Both the position numbers and the translations under genes were made by a program. From contig NZ_CADCWQ010000001.1 of the NCBI RefSeq assembly GCF_902806455.1, forward strand, positions 3,185,602 through 3,249,601: 64,000 nucleotides of DNA. Direction: 5' to 3'. The notes under the pieces are model-generated. The model was not told the DNA's origin, did no database searches, and saw only the letters and a program-made list of their open reading frames with translations. Origin of the DNA: Virgibacillus doumboii. Lineage in GTDB: Bacteria > Bacillota > Bacilli > Bacillales > Amphibacillaceae. This document shows positions 37,523 to 46,208 of the stretch, in pieces. The stretch's first letter is position 1, and each line of letters opens with the position of its first letter.

Positions 37523-38527
37523 TTATTTAATTTGCTTAAGGTATCTTGTAAAAGTCCAACCTTCTATAACTTCCTTATTTTCATAATCAGAATAAAGTAC
37601 ATAAGACCAATTCTTTTTCTTTTCAAGAATTTGTACCACATATCCAGTAGCTAATTTTCCAGCTATTCTTGAATCCTTTCGTTTCCCTTCACGTACTATA
37701 AGGCTTTCTTTAGTAACTATTCTAAAATTGTTTACAATTTGACGTGAAGCGTCCTTTTTCAATTCATCATTTACCCACTTTATACCAGCTCTTTCAGAAT
37801 GAAAAGTGCCTTCTTGTTCATTATGTATATATGATTGCATTACTGGAATCACTCTATCTTCCGTAAATTCTACTACCTGTGCAAAAGCAGCAAGAAACAT
37901 TATTAGGTGGTAAATAAAAATTAAAACACTCTTAATAGGTTTGCTTATTTTATTAGGATCCTTATTTTCACTAAGCTCTTCATTTAATATTTCCTCTGCA
38001 TTTTCATTTTCCAATATATCATGTGCTTGCTCTAAATCTTTATTAGTTAACTTATAATTTGTCCAATCTATTTCCGCTATTTTATCGGAAAATGTAGCTA
38101 ATGTTTCTCCCAATGATGTAATTTTGTCCACACCTAGCAAAGTTCTTTTATTTATTGCTTCTACAGCACTTACCATTTTGTTTATATCAGGTAAAGCTGC
38201 CTTGTTTATTGCTTCTACGGCGTTTGTCATTTTGCTTATGTCAGGTAAAGTTGCTTTATTTATTGCTTCTACGGCACTTGCCATTTTGCTTATATTAGGT
38301 AAAGTTGCCTTGTTTATTGCTTCTACGGCACTTGCCATTTTGTTTATATTAGGTAAAGTTGCCTTATTTATCGCTTCTACAGCACTTGCCATTTTGCTTA
38401 TGTCAGGTAAAGTTGCCTTATTTATCGCTTCTACAGCACTTGCCATTTTGTTTATATCAGGTAAAGTTGTTTTATTTATCACTTCTATGACATTCTTCAT
38501 TTTATCCCCAGTATTATAATTTGCCAT
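37523..38527 (-). CDS. Repeat-containing membrane protein with SH3-like domain
   Basis: The 334-residue protein begins with seven 18-residue repeats (INKATLPDISKMASAVEA, residues 18-143). A charged linker, a hydrophobic helix (VLIFIYHLIMFLAAFAQVV, about 203-221) and a C-terminal bacterial SH3 domain (VREGKRKDSRIAGKL ... GWTFTRYLKQ) follow. The repeats should form amphipathic helices. SH3 domains often bind cell-wall or protein ligands. Function unknown. Confidence 0.7.
   Translation of the reverse strand: MANYNTGDKMKNVIEVINKTTLPDINKMASAVEAINKATLPDISKMASAVEAINKATLPNINKMASAVEAINKATLPNISKMASAVEAINKATLPDISKMTNAVEAINKAALPDINKMVSAVEAINKRTLLGVDKITSLGETLATFSDKIAEIDWTNYKLTNKDLEQAHDILENENAEEILNEELSENKDPNKISKPIKSVLIFIYHLIMFLAAFAQVVEFTEDRVIPVMQSYIHNEQEGTFHSERAGIKWVNDELKKDASRQIVNNFRIVTKESLIVREGKRKDSRIAGKLATGYVVQILEKKKNWSYVLYSDYENKEVIEGWTFTRYLKQIK
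38099..38476 (-). repeat. Seven in-frame 54-bp tandem repeats
   Basis: Each unit encodes 18 residues of pattern INKxTLPxxxKMxxAVEA; the last unit is degenerate. Units differ at a few synonymous and non-synonymous sites. Confidence 0.9.
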
Positions 38528-38638
38528 TCTTATGCCTGCCTTTACACATCGTTTTTAAAATTAGATTATCACAACGCCTCTTAAATTTATCAGATTTTAC
38601 TGTCCATCTGCAGAAAATCAAACCAACTTAATATTTAT

Positions 38639-39394
38639 TTAATGAACCATTAACTCCCTTTCATTCTTGCTTTTGTAATCAACAAAATTAAAGCTTGTAC
38701 CATACTTATTATCTTGGCTATCAGTTACCTCCAGAAACCAGTTGTTTTTCGGAATATCTTCATATCCATCTGGGAATCTAAACCCCACAAATCTATCTAT
38801 TAGTGAAATACTAATACTTTGACCCTCTTCTATAGATAGATTAAAGAGGTTAACGTACCTTTTATTTGTATTTAACTCATTTAACTTACTTTCAAAACTA
38901 TCTAGATCATTATATTTATCCAAAAAATTGTAATTCCAGTAATCATATGACTTTCTAAAGGTTTGGTGTTTATAACCCGCTCCCATCGAACCAAATACAG
39001 CATTTCTTCCAGAGTGAATCATTTCAACCTTTTTAATTGTATTTTTTCCATCTACTGCACGAATTGTAGCATTGAGCTGAATATCCACATTCCACTTATT
39101 ACCTTCTAAATCTCTGATTAGTGCTTCATCACATTTCACTTCAAAGCTAGGTTCTTTTTCCTTTTTAAAGAACTCTTTATACACTAAAATACTTGTATTA
39201 GTTAAACCCAAAAGAAAACCAGCAATAGCAATACATATTGTAATGTAATCTTTTGTAGTCCAACCACTTATTGCATTTTGGTTTTGGTTAACTACTTCTG
39301 CGCTAACATTAGAAAGTGAAAGTAGTAAGGCTATAGCTGAAACTAGCAATACATTTAATAACATTTTTAGAATTTGCATCTGAGTTTTCCCCAC
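38639..39394 (-). CDS. Hypothetical membrane-anchored protein
   Basis: The 251-residue protein has an N-terminal signal-like hydrophobic segment (about 10-30, ending SNVSA) and a second helix (ITICIAIAGFLLGLTNTSILV). A soluble, beta-rich domain of about 170 residues is predicted on the inner side if both helices span. Family unknown. Confidence 0.55.
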   Translation of the reverse strand: MGKTQMQILKMLLNVLLVSAIALLLSLSNVSAEVVNQNQNAISGWTTKDYITICIAIAGFLLGLTNTSILVYKEFFKKEKEPSFEVKCDEALIRDLEGNKWNVDIQLNATIRAVDGKNTIKKVEMIHSGRNAVFGSMGAGYKHQTFRKSYDYWNYNFLDKYNDLDSFESKLNELNTNKRYVNLFNLSIEEGQSISISLIDRFVGFRFPDGYEDIPKNNWFLEVTDSQDNKYGTSFNFVDYKSKNERELMVH

Positions 39395-40071
39395 TTATTC
39401 TTTTTTAATATAATTATTTCAAACCCCTGACATTTTCACAATATGTTATGAAACAATCTGGCCCGATTCTGGAATAGTTAATTCCTGTTTACCAATATAA
39501 ATTATTAGACTTTATTTAAAATGATTCAATCTATAATATAAATTATCAAACTTTATTTCAGAGCCACACACCTGCACACTTTTAATTTTTCGATGTATTT
39601 GGCATTTACTTTTTTGTAGGAAATGGCAATCGACATTATAAGTATGGCAGTTTATATTCATATCCAAGATAACTTGACATGGAGCCTTTGTGGTGAAGGT
39701 GAAAGGCAATACAGCAAGCGTTGGTCTTGCTTGGCAAATCAGCCTACCATCACCACTTCTCCATGTAAAGTTTTAGGATTTATTGCATATGCCTGATTGC
39801 CAAAAGGTACATTTATTAATTGCCATTAACATTTTCGATTGTCTTTTCAAATTTACATTATCAAGTTCTTCTTTCATATCGAAAACCTTTATTCCATATA
39901 CAAGAAAAAAATTATATAATATAGTTTTTTGTTGTGTTTTTTTACATATTAGCAATCTTATTTCATATCCACTGCTTAATAATGCTACTTTACAAGTCGA
40001 TATTAGTGCTAGAAAATATTAAATAAATTTTCATACTGAAAGGTTAAATATGAAGAAGGGGAAGTGTTAAT
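39395..40071. other. Intergenic region with short repeats
   Basis: About 680 bp. It has a copy of the GGCCCGATTCTGGAATA repeat (39456-39473) and two near-identical 22-bp copies of ATAAATTAT.A.ACTTTATTT (about 39496 and 39536). No gene is supported. Confidence 0.45.
39456..39473. repeat. Half copy of the palindromic repeat
   Basis: GCCCGATTCTGGAATA matches 36810-36825 exactly for 16 bases, the sequence that forms the 5' exon of the group II intron. Confidence 0.75.
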
Positions 40072-40203
40072 TTGGAAGTAAATGTTAAAGAAGAAATAAA
40101 AAAAGAATTATTAAACCTTGGAATACCGGAAAACGAACTTAACTTATTGTCGGATGATGAACTTAAACAAAAACTAGCCATTATAAATATTTTGTTGAAT
40201 TAG
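40072..40203 (+). CDS. Small acidic protein
   Basis: A 43-codon frame starting with TTG, eight bases after AAGGGGAAG-like ribosome binding bases. The product (EEIKKELLNLGIPENELNLL) is helical. Unknown function; similar small frames are common in Bacillus, and support is limited. Confidence 0.4.
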   Translation: MEVNVKEEIKKELLNLGIPENELNLLSDDELKQKLAIINILLN

Positions 40204-40303
40204 AAGCCGTGAATGGCAGAGCTTTAGTCTTTAACAATTGGTTACAATATACTGGTTCAGATTAATATTATCATTTAATAATATGGGGGGTAAAAATGGA
40301 TGA

Positions 40304-40540
40304 AAATATGCTTCCTTTTAGCATATTTTCAATAGCAAATGTTAATTCATTAGATTCCATCCCATTAAAGAAATACCTATTTAATCCCTTTTCAAATAAT
40401 TCTATTAGACAATCATTTTCAATATGAGAAATCCATATCGCAATTTTTTATGCCTTTCTATAAAATATTCAATTAAACGAATTTTATCCATCTCTACATC
40501 CCTATCGATGATGATTAAATCTGTTGATCAGTACATCCAA
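40304..40540 (-). pseudogene. Response-regulator-like relic
   Basis: Minus-strand fragments read DLIIIDRDVEMDKIRLIEYF and, after a frameshift, HIENDCLIELFEKGLNRYFF. This is like a receiver domain with its Asp-containing strand. No full frame exists. Confidence 0.35.
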
Positions 40541-40813
40541 CTGTTTAGAACTATACACTGAAACAGTGTGATTAGATAAACTTTACTTTATCACCTTTTG
40601 AACACCATCACGAGGTATACTTGGTTCTTTTACGATTGCAATATTACTCATTTTTCGATTTGCTCTTCTTATTCCAATAAAAATTAATGACTCATCACTT
40701 TTTTCTGATGCCTTGTTTCAGATAACAAAACTTAATGACATATACCATATTACTTTAAAATGTGAAAGTCCGTCCACTTTAATAGCCTAACGGACTTTCA
40801 ATTTATTGATATA

Positions 40814-41251
40814 CTATAGTTTAAACTGGCGAACCAGTCGATTTAACGTTTCGGCCAATTTTGCAAGATCATCCGAGCTAGCAGCAACTTCTTCCATTGA
40901 ACTGGTTGTCTGCTGGGATGAAGCTGAAGTTTGTTCTATACCCGATGGCACCAACCATTTTTTCCAGGTCCCTCTAGTGCTTCAAAAATAATATCCACAA
41001 CTTCTTCACTGACTTTCAGTTCTTGATTTCTAATTTTGTCCAATACATTCTCCATTTTGAGTCAGTGCAGCAATATCTTCAAACTCCATTGTCCAGGCCA
41101 TTCCTTTTAACGTATGAGTTGAACGAAATATCTCATTAACTATGTCTAGATCTTCTGGCTGCTTTTCCAACTTTAATAGACTATCATTAATTACCTGCAA
41201 ATGTTCATTGCTCTCATCAAGGAATACCTCAATATAATCAGTCGTTTCCAT
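40814..41251 (-). pseudogene. cheA 5' end joined to mcp 3' end
   Basis: The first part (METTDYIEVFLDESNEHLQV, IFRSTHTLKGMAWTMEFED) is the CheA histidine phosphotransfer domain with its phospho-accepting His. One frameshift near LTQ changes frame. The sequence continues ENVLDKIRNQELKVSEEVVD and then, after EALEG, joins the very end of a methyl-accepting chemotaxis protein (IEQTSASSQQTTSSMEEVAA ... RLVRQFKL stop). The kinase core and MCP receptor are missing. GGAGG before the ATG is intact, so a short Hpt peptide could still be made. Confidence 0.75.
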
Positions 41252-41274
41252 TTGAAGCCTCCTTCCAATGTCTA

Positions 41275-41739
41275 TTAATCAAGTAGCAAGTAAATATCCA
41301 AGTCTCCAGCACTATCCAGCGAACTCATCACTTTAAGTCCCTGTTTAAAACCATACAGCGTTGTATTACCCTGCATCATAGTCGGAGAAGTAATATTGAT
41401 ATTAATTCCCTTTTCGACTATGTTCGTTGAAAGCCCACCTGCAATCATATTACCCAGTTCGCCACTAAAGGAAATAAGCATTTCGCCTTCAAGCGGTATT
41501 CCGTACATGACTTCACCAATCTTACTGAATGTTGTCGGATTTCCGGACAAGACTAATTTTCCTTTAACGTCACCGGTAATGCCAATTAGAACACCATAGT
41601 CAATGTGAAAATCGCTTTTTAATAACTGAGGTTTCTCTCTTGTTTGCTGAATTGGCACCACTGTTTCCAGGGATGTAAAGGTGCCATTTAATAAAATTGT
41701 AGCTGCTTTGCTACGTTCCTGTGTCGATATATTCAACAT
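41275..41739 (-). CDS. cheX: Chemotaxis protein CheX-like phosphatase
   Basis: The 154-residue protein contains FSGELGNMIAGGLSTNI, the conserved E-x-x-N helix of CheC/CheX-type phosphatases, which dephosphorylate CheY~P. Length agrees with CheX. AAAGGAG precedes the ATG. It lies just upstream of the cheA fragment on the same strand, 23 bp apart, and 225 bp after motB. Confidence 0.75.
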   Translation of the reverse strand: MLNISTQERSKAATILLNGTFTSLETVVPIQQTREKPQLLKSDFHIDYGVLIGITGDVKGKLVLSGNPTTFSKIGEVMYGIPLEGEMLISFSGELGNMIAGGLSTNIVEKGININITSPTMMQGNTTLYGFKQGLKVMSSLDSAGDLDIYLLLD

Positions 41740-41963
41740 TCCACACTCCTTTACTGCAGAAAAAGGCTATTCAGACGCATTTAGTCAAAATTAATCCAAA
41801 AGATTCGGCAGCCAGATGGTTATCGTACAACTCTCTCTGCATACTAGGCCCATCATCTCAGCGTTATAATCTATCAAATAGATTGTTTTCTGCACTTTAT
41901 AGTTATTTAGTACCAGTTCTATAAAATGAAGCATAACCAAATTTTTTCATTCCGAATCAGCCC

Positions 41964-42734
41964 TTAGTTATTATCGTTTAACGGAATATCATAATTTGGT
42001 AAAATAAGAACTTCAACCCTTCTATTCTTTGCTCTATTTTCAACACCTGTATTTGGAACGATTGGATGATGCTTGCCATAGCCTTTAGAACTAAATCGTT
42101 CAGGATCCAATTTTTCATTATCAAGTAATAAGCGCATAAAGTTAATTGCTCGCATAGCGCTTAGTTCCCAATTCGATGAAAATTCACTATTATGTATTGG
42201 AACATTATCAGTGTGACCACTTACTACTATCCGATGGGGAGGATCCGTGTATAGAAATTCAGACATCTCTCTAGCAATCTTCTTGCCATACTTCTTTACC
42301 TTGTCGCTTCCGGAATCAAACGATACATCATTTGATATCGTAATCATCAATCCCTCACCCGATAATTGCGTTCGTAACACATCAGATAAATTATTTTCAT
42401 TTATATACTTATTAATCTGCTCCTGTAAGGCTTTTAATCTTAACAATTCCTTCTTACCTTTTTCTTCATCTTCCTTGTTATCATCGACTTCTGGATCAAT
42501 TGGAGTTTTACTAGGAGCTGGTTCAATGGTACTGGAATTATTATCTACCACACTTGATTCAACACCAAATTCACTATTAAACACTTGTATAAGTTGCTGA
42601 TATTTTTGTGCGTCTATTTCACTCATTGCAAATAACACAATAAATAGTGCCGCTATAAGAGTCAGCATGTCCGAATATGGAAGGAGCCATGACTCATTAA
42701 TGTGAGATTTTTTATATCGTTTCTTTCTCCGCAT
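41964..42734 (-). CDS. motB: Flagellar motor stator protein MotB
   Basis: The 256-residue protein has a single N-terminal membrane helix with the proton-binding Asp (SWLLPYSDMLTLIAALFIVLF). A linker and a C-terminal OmpA-like peptidoglycan-binding domain (VSGHTDNVPIHNSEFSSNWE, SSKGYGKHHP, NRRVEVLI) follow. It is more like MotB than the sodium-type MotS. The start overlaps motA by about 23 bp. Confidence 0.9.
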   Translation of the reverse strand: MRRKKRYKKSHINESWLLPYSDMLTLIAALFIVLFAMSEIDAQKYQQLIQVFNSEFGVESSVVDNNSSTIEPAPSKTPIDPEVDDNKEDEEKGKKELLRLKALQEQINKYINENNLSDVLRTQLSGEGLMITISNDVSFDSGSDKVKKYGKKIAREMSEFLYTDPPHRIVVSGHTDNVPIHNSEFSSNWELSAMRAINFMRLLLDNEKLDPERFSSKGYGKHHPIVPNTGVENRAKNRRVEVLILPNYDIPLNDNN

Positions 42735-43512
42735 TTTCATCCCCCTCACCTATTCCTGCTAACTCATCCGACGATAAATAAGAGCTTAATTTGTCCTCAA
42801 TTACCCGTGGGGACTCTCCATTCGCTAGTGATAATATCCCTTCTATTGTAATCTGCCTCAAACGAACTTCGTTTTCAGACTTCTCTTTTAATTTATTCGC
42901 AAAAGGATGCCACAAAACATAACCTGAGAAGATACCTAGTAATGTAGCAACAAATGCAGCTGATATTGCGTGACCTAATGCTTCAATATCATTCAAATTA
43001 CTAAGGGCGGCAATTAAGCCAATTACTGCTCCTAGTACACCTAAAGTAGGAGCATATGTACCAGCCTGGGTAAATATGGAAACCCCTTTTTGATGCCTTT
43101 CCTCCATAGCATCTACTTTTTCAAGTAATACCTCCCGTATAAACTCAGGAGACTGACCATCCACAACCAGTTGTAGTCCTGAAGCTAAAAAAGAATTGTC
43201 CGCCTTTTCTATTTGTCCTTCCAGCCATAGAATACCTTGTTTACGAGTAACCTCTGCCCATTCAGTGAATCCATTAACAATTTCCGTTGCATTATTATTT
43301 TTGTCTTCCGTAAAAATAATTTTTAATAATAACGGGACTTTTTTAAGTGTGCTCATTGGGAAGGCTATACAGACGGAAGCTACCGTTCCCAAAAATATAA
43401 TAAGTAATGCTGCAGGATTTATTACGGCCAATGGACTTACACCTTTTAGAAACATACCTGCTCCGACTGCAATAAGTCCAAATAATATTCCTATAATTGA
43501 TCCTTTATCCAT
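42712..43512 (-). CDS. motA: Flagellar motor stator protein MotA
   Basis: The 266-residue protein has four transmembrane helices and the MotA signature (AGTYAPTLGVLGAVIGLIAAL). The cytoplasmic loop between helices 2 and 3 contains the charged torque-generating region. It forms the proton channel with MotB. GGAGG precedes the ATG. No defect is visible, so the pair may be a functional extra stator. Confidence 0.92.
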   Translation of the reverse strand: MDKGSIIGILFGLIAVGAGMFLKGVSPLAVINPAALLIIFLGTVASVCIAFPMSTLKKVPLLLKIIFTEDKNNNATEIVNGFTEWAEVTRKQGILWLEGQIEKADNSFLASGLQLVVDGQSPEFIREVLLEKVDAMEERHQKGVSIFTQAGTYAPTLGVLGAVIGLIAALSNLNDIEALGHAISAAFVATLLGIFSGYVLWHPFANKLKEKSENEVRLRQITIEGILSLANGESPRVIEDKLSSYLSSDELAGIGEGDENAEKETI

Positions 43513-43587
43513 AATTGAACCTCCATAATCTTCTATAATTATCTGGATAAGTACATGGTATGTAATACCTTATTGGCTTAGGTTTTC

Positions 43588-44271
43588 CTAATAAAAAGCC
43601 CGTCCTAAGGATACTCCCATATCTTTCTCTATATCCAAATCAGCCTTAGACTCGAATCCTTCCAAAATAACTTCTGTATCACCTCCAAAAAGATTCAGGA
43701 TTAATTTAAGCGCTTTTTGTTTTTTTGGAGACTCTGCCAAATCTTTAGCAAAATGCTTATCGACTTTTGCAATATCTGGCTTAATTTCCAAAATTGATTT
43801 AAGTGTTGATTCTCCTTTTCCAATATCATCAAGAGCAATCAAGAAACCTTTCTTCCTGATTTCATTTACAACCAATTTAATTTTAGATAAATCCATATCC
43901 TTTTCAACTTCATTTAATTCAAAGACGATGTTCCTTGAATCAGTATCTATAAAAGAATTCATCCGCTGCAAAAGAATGTAAAAAGACGATTCCAACAATG
44001 TTGCTGGAAACACATTGATGAAAATGTTCATATCTTTTACAGGTACACCACCTACTTCAAATGTTTGGAAAATTTTAGAGATATAGATTCAATACCTAAA
44101 TCGATTAACCTTTATCTCTGGCAAATTCAAACAGGAGTTTGGATTAACAAATTCCTTTGAACGAAGCAGAATCTCATATCCATGAACACTATCTTCTCTT
44201 AAGTTCATAATCGGTTGGCCAACATTGTAAAATGTTATATCTCTTACGGAGAAATCTGAACTTGAATTCAT
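43588..44271 (-). pseudogene. EAL-domain protein, frameshifted
   Basis: The N-terminal piece (GQPIMNLREDSVHGYEILLRS) and the larger C-terminal piece (INVFPATLLESSF, FELNEVEKD, LIALDDIGKGEST, VILEGFES) are parts of one EAL phosphodiesterase domain. The region 44031-44110 has FEFARDKG in one frame and IFQTFEVGGVPVKD in another, separated by frameshifts. The end (GRAFLLGKP) is also shifted. It resembles short EAL proteins of the YuxH type and is probably inactive. Confidence 0.7.
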
Positions 44272-44910
44272 AATAAAAACCTCATTCTATGTAATTTTTT
44301 GTTGTATATATCAATTGAAATATACATTTTCACCTTTTGAACCTAGAACTTCAACCCTTTCTTTTTAAGTCCATTACATAGAAAATGACTATCCAAAGAA
44401 TTGAATAGCCAAAACAATGACGGTAATAATAACGTGATTATGATTTGGCAGCCAGGCAATCATGGTTTTAGGTATTAATACCCAATAAAACGTTAGACCC
44501 TTTGCTTTGCGTCCTACCCTTTCGAATAGTTTGCCGTTTTCAATCAACTTCAGGTATATTTGATAATTAACAATTATTGATTTTACACATTTATCTAACA
44601 AATTCGATAAATTTTTTATATGTACAACCTATTTCCAGCAATATACTGCTTATTTAGTGATTGAATGTCTAACATATATATATTCCTCCCTGATTGTATA
44701 AATTTTCCTCACACTTAGTATCGACAAATTGTGACAAGGGTTTAAATTATGTTCAAAAGGCAGAATAATTTAAATTCCACCATTGCTAATGTACTAAATG
44801 AAGATCCCTAAAATGTACGCATGATGAATGTAAATTCATGTTATTTTTGGATTATGCCCTTCTATTTTTTCTAAAATAGATTATTCGTCATGGACTAATA
44901 ATACAATAAG
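44272..44910. other. Intergenic region, one doubtful frame
   Basis: About 640 bp. A 70-codon minus-strand frame (44389-44601) encodes one hydrophobic stretch but lacks a ribosome site and was not called as a gene. Confidence 0.4.
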
Positions 44911-45060
44911 ATGATCAGGGATATAGAACGTTTAGAAGAGGATTGCTTTGGTGGAGTGTTCACAAATGCTGGTATGCCTGAAAACAACACAGTGTATAAA
45001 GAACACTTAAAAATAAAAAATAATGTGATCGTATTTGTTGTGAGATTTTTAACTGAGTGA
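44911..45060 (+). CDS. Small hypothetical protein (doubtful)
   Basis: A 49-codon frame (RDIERLEEDCFGGVFTNAGM) with protein-like composition but no clear ribosome site. It may be a relic. Confidence 0.25.
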   Translation: MIRDIERLEEDCFGGVFTNAGMPENNTVYKEHLKIKNNVIVFVVRFLTE

Positions 45061-45155
45061 CCGGGGAAGGTGTTGTATATTACATATAACTTTTCACAAA
45101 ATAGTCACATGATGAATGGTTGAAACTGGTAATAACGAGTGGCATAATAGTTACG

Positions 45156-45223
45156 GTAACAACTTCCCCCTTGAAGAGTTGTTACTCCTAAAAACCGCAA
45201 GTCATAGCGCAATGCTATGACTT
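45156..45223. repeat. Two successive hairpins before a small HTH-like gene
   Basis: GTAACAACT/AGTTGTTAC (45156-45185) and AAGTCATAGC/GCTATGACTT (45199-45223) are both perfect. They precede the gene at 45243 by 20 bases and could control it, for example as an attenuator or protein-binding RNA. Confidence 0.5.
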
Positions 45224-45242
45224 ATTTAAAAGGTGTAAAAAT

Positions 45243-45446
45243 ATGAGAAACCTATTAGAAGTAGCTAAGGGAAATAACCTCAACCTAATTGAAGTAAGTA
45301 TACTTGTAGAACTTGATAAAAATTACCCCAAAGCAATAGAAATTGAGGAAGTATATATAGATGAACAAGTAAGAGAAAATATAAATAAATTAATACAATT
45401 AGGGTTTATTGAACAAAGGTTCCAGAAATATAAGATTAAGAAATGA
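45243..45446 (+). CDS. Small winged-helix-like protein
   Basis: The 67-residue protein (LIEVSILVELDKNYPKAIEI ... INKLIQLGFIEQRFQKYKI) has the helix-helix-wing pattern of small MarR-like DNA-binding proteins. AAAAGGTG precedes the ATG. Position near the integrase makes it a candidate directionality factor or repressor, by inference. Confidence 0.5.
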   Translation: MRNLLEVAKGNNLNLIEVSILVELDKNYPKAIEIEEVYIDEQVRENINKLIQLGFIEQRFQKYKIKK

Positions 45447-45592
45447 TAATCCGATCGAAAGGGTTTAAGGAATGCACTTATCTATCATTGCGCCATCCTC
45501 TTTAAAGTATATAAACTCTTTATCTAACCATTACAATTCCTTCGTAGTTCAGGACTTAAACCCTAAAGAATATGGGCATGCCATGCACACCT

Positions 45593-45630
45593 AAAAAAAC
45601 GCCTAGAAATCAATTTTGAGCGTTTTTTAT
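45593..45630. terminator. Bidirectional terminator
   Basis: AAAAAAACGC and GCGTTTTTT flank a 17-base loop. It separates the plus-strand gene at 45243 from the minus-strand gene at 45697. Confidence 0.6.
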
Positions 45631-45696
45631 AAGCTAATCATCATATTCTATAAGAACATTCTTCTTCCTTATATCATAATTGCTTTCCAAAAGAAC

Positions 45697-45864
45697 TTAA
45701 ATATTTATTGTTATCTTTTTTCGCTCACCACCAATCAGTCCAGAATATCTTCCATTTTTTGGTGACTTTTTACCTTGATTCACTTTAATACCTGCTCGTT
45801 GTAACTTATCTATAATCTCTTTCCGTTGCTGTTGGTTGGTTTGTTTATTCTTAATGGTTGACAT
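45697..45864 (-). CDS. Small basic protein
   Basis: A 55-codon protein rich in Lys and Gln (KNKQTNQQQRKEIIDKLQRA, ending KKITINI). AGGTGATTAAA before the ATG at 45864 is a good ribosome site. It directly follows the broken gene at 45866. Not recognised. Confidence 0.5.
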   Translation of the reverse strand: MSTIKNKQTNQQQRKEIIDKLQRAGIKVNQGKKSPKNGRYSGLIGGERKKITINI

Positions 45865-45865
45865 T

Positions 45866-46068
45866 TTAATCACCTACCTTTTTGATACTATCATTATAAA
45901 TGTTTTCAAGCTGATTTAAAATCGTTTTAAATCTTCAGTTATATCCCCCTCATTATTGTTTCGTATAATTCCCTCTTCTAAAACACCTACTTTATTCGAA
46001 ATCTGAAACCCTTTGTTAGTAAAGTCTTGTTTCAGCTTCTCCCCCAGTGCATCTAGCCCTATCCTCAT
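45866..46068 (-). pseudogene. Small frameshifted gene beside the integrase
   Basis: The first part reads LGEKLKQDFTNKGFQISNKV and ends LKRF stop; shifting one base gives ILNQLENIYNDSIKKVGD, whose stop overlaps the ribosome site of the next gene. The coupled ending suggests one ancestral gene. Function unknown. Confidence 0.45.
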
Positions 46069-46208
46069 ACGACTTAGTTACCTTCACTGATTAACTATAA
46101 TACTCATCGAACATATTTTTAATGCAAAGACGCGTATTAATTACTTGCAAGAAGGGTAAAATAGGCAATTATCGTTGACATAATATCTATAATAGAGGTG
46201 CTAATGAA

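Noticed and set aside
38099..38476. CRISPR-like array
   Set aside because: Repeats are contiguous 54-bp in-frame units without spacers, so they are protein repeats. No CRISPR array or cas gene was seen in the window.
38124..38519. Plus-strand repetitive hydrophobic frame
   Set aside because: It is the antisense shadow of the 54-bp repeats in the membrane protein gene.
41740..41963. Possible c-di-GMP riboswitch between motB and cheX
   Set aside because: Given the c-di-GMP genes I looked for GEMM-type core sequences in this gap on the minus strand and found none I could align with confidence.
44389..44601. 70-codon minus-strand hydrophobic frame
   Set aside because: There is no ribosome site or recognised motif; the start would be TTG.
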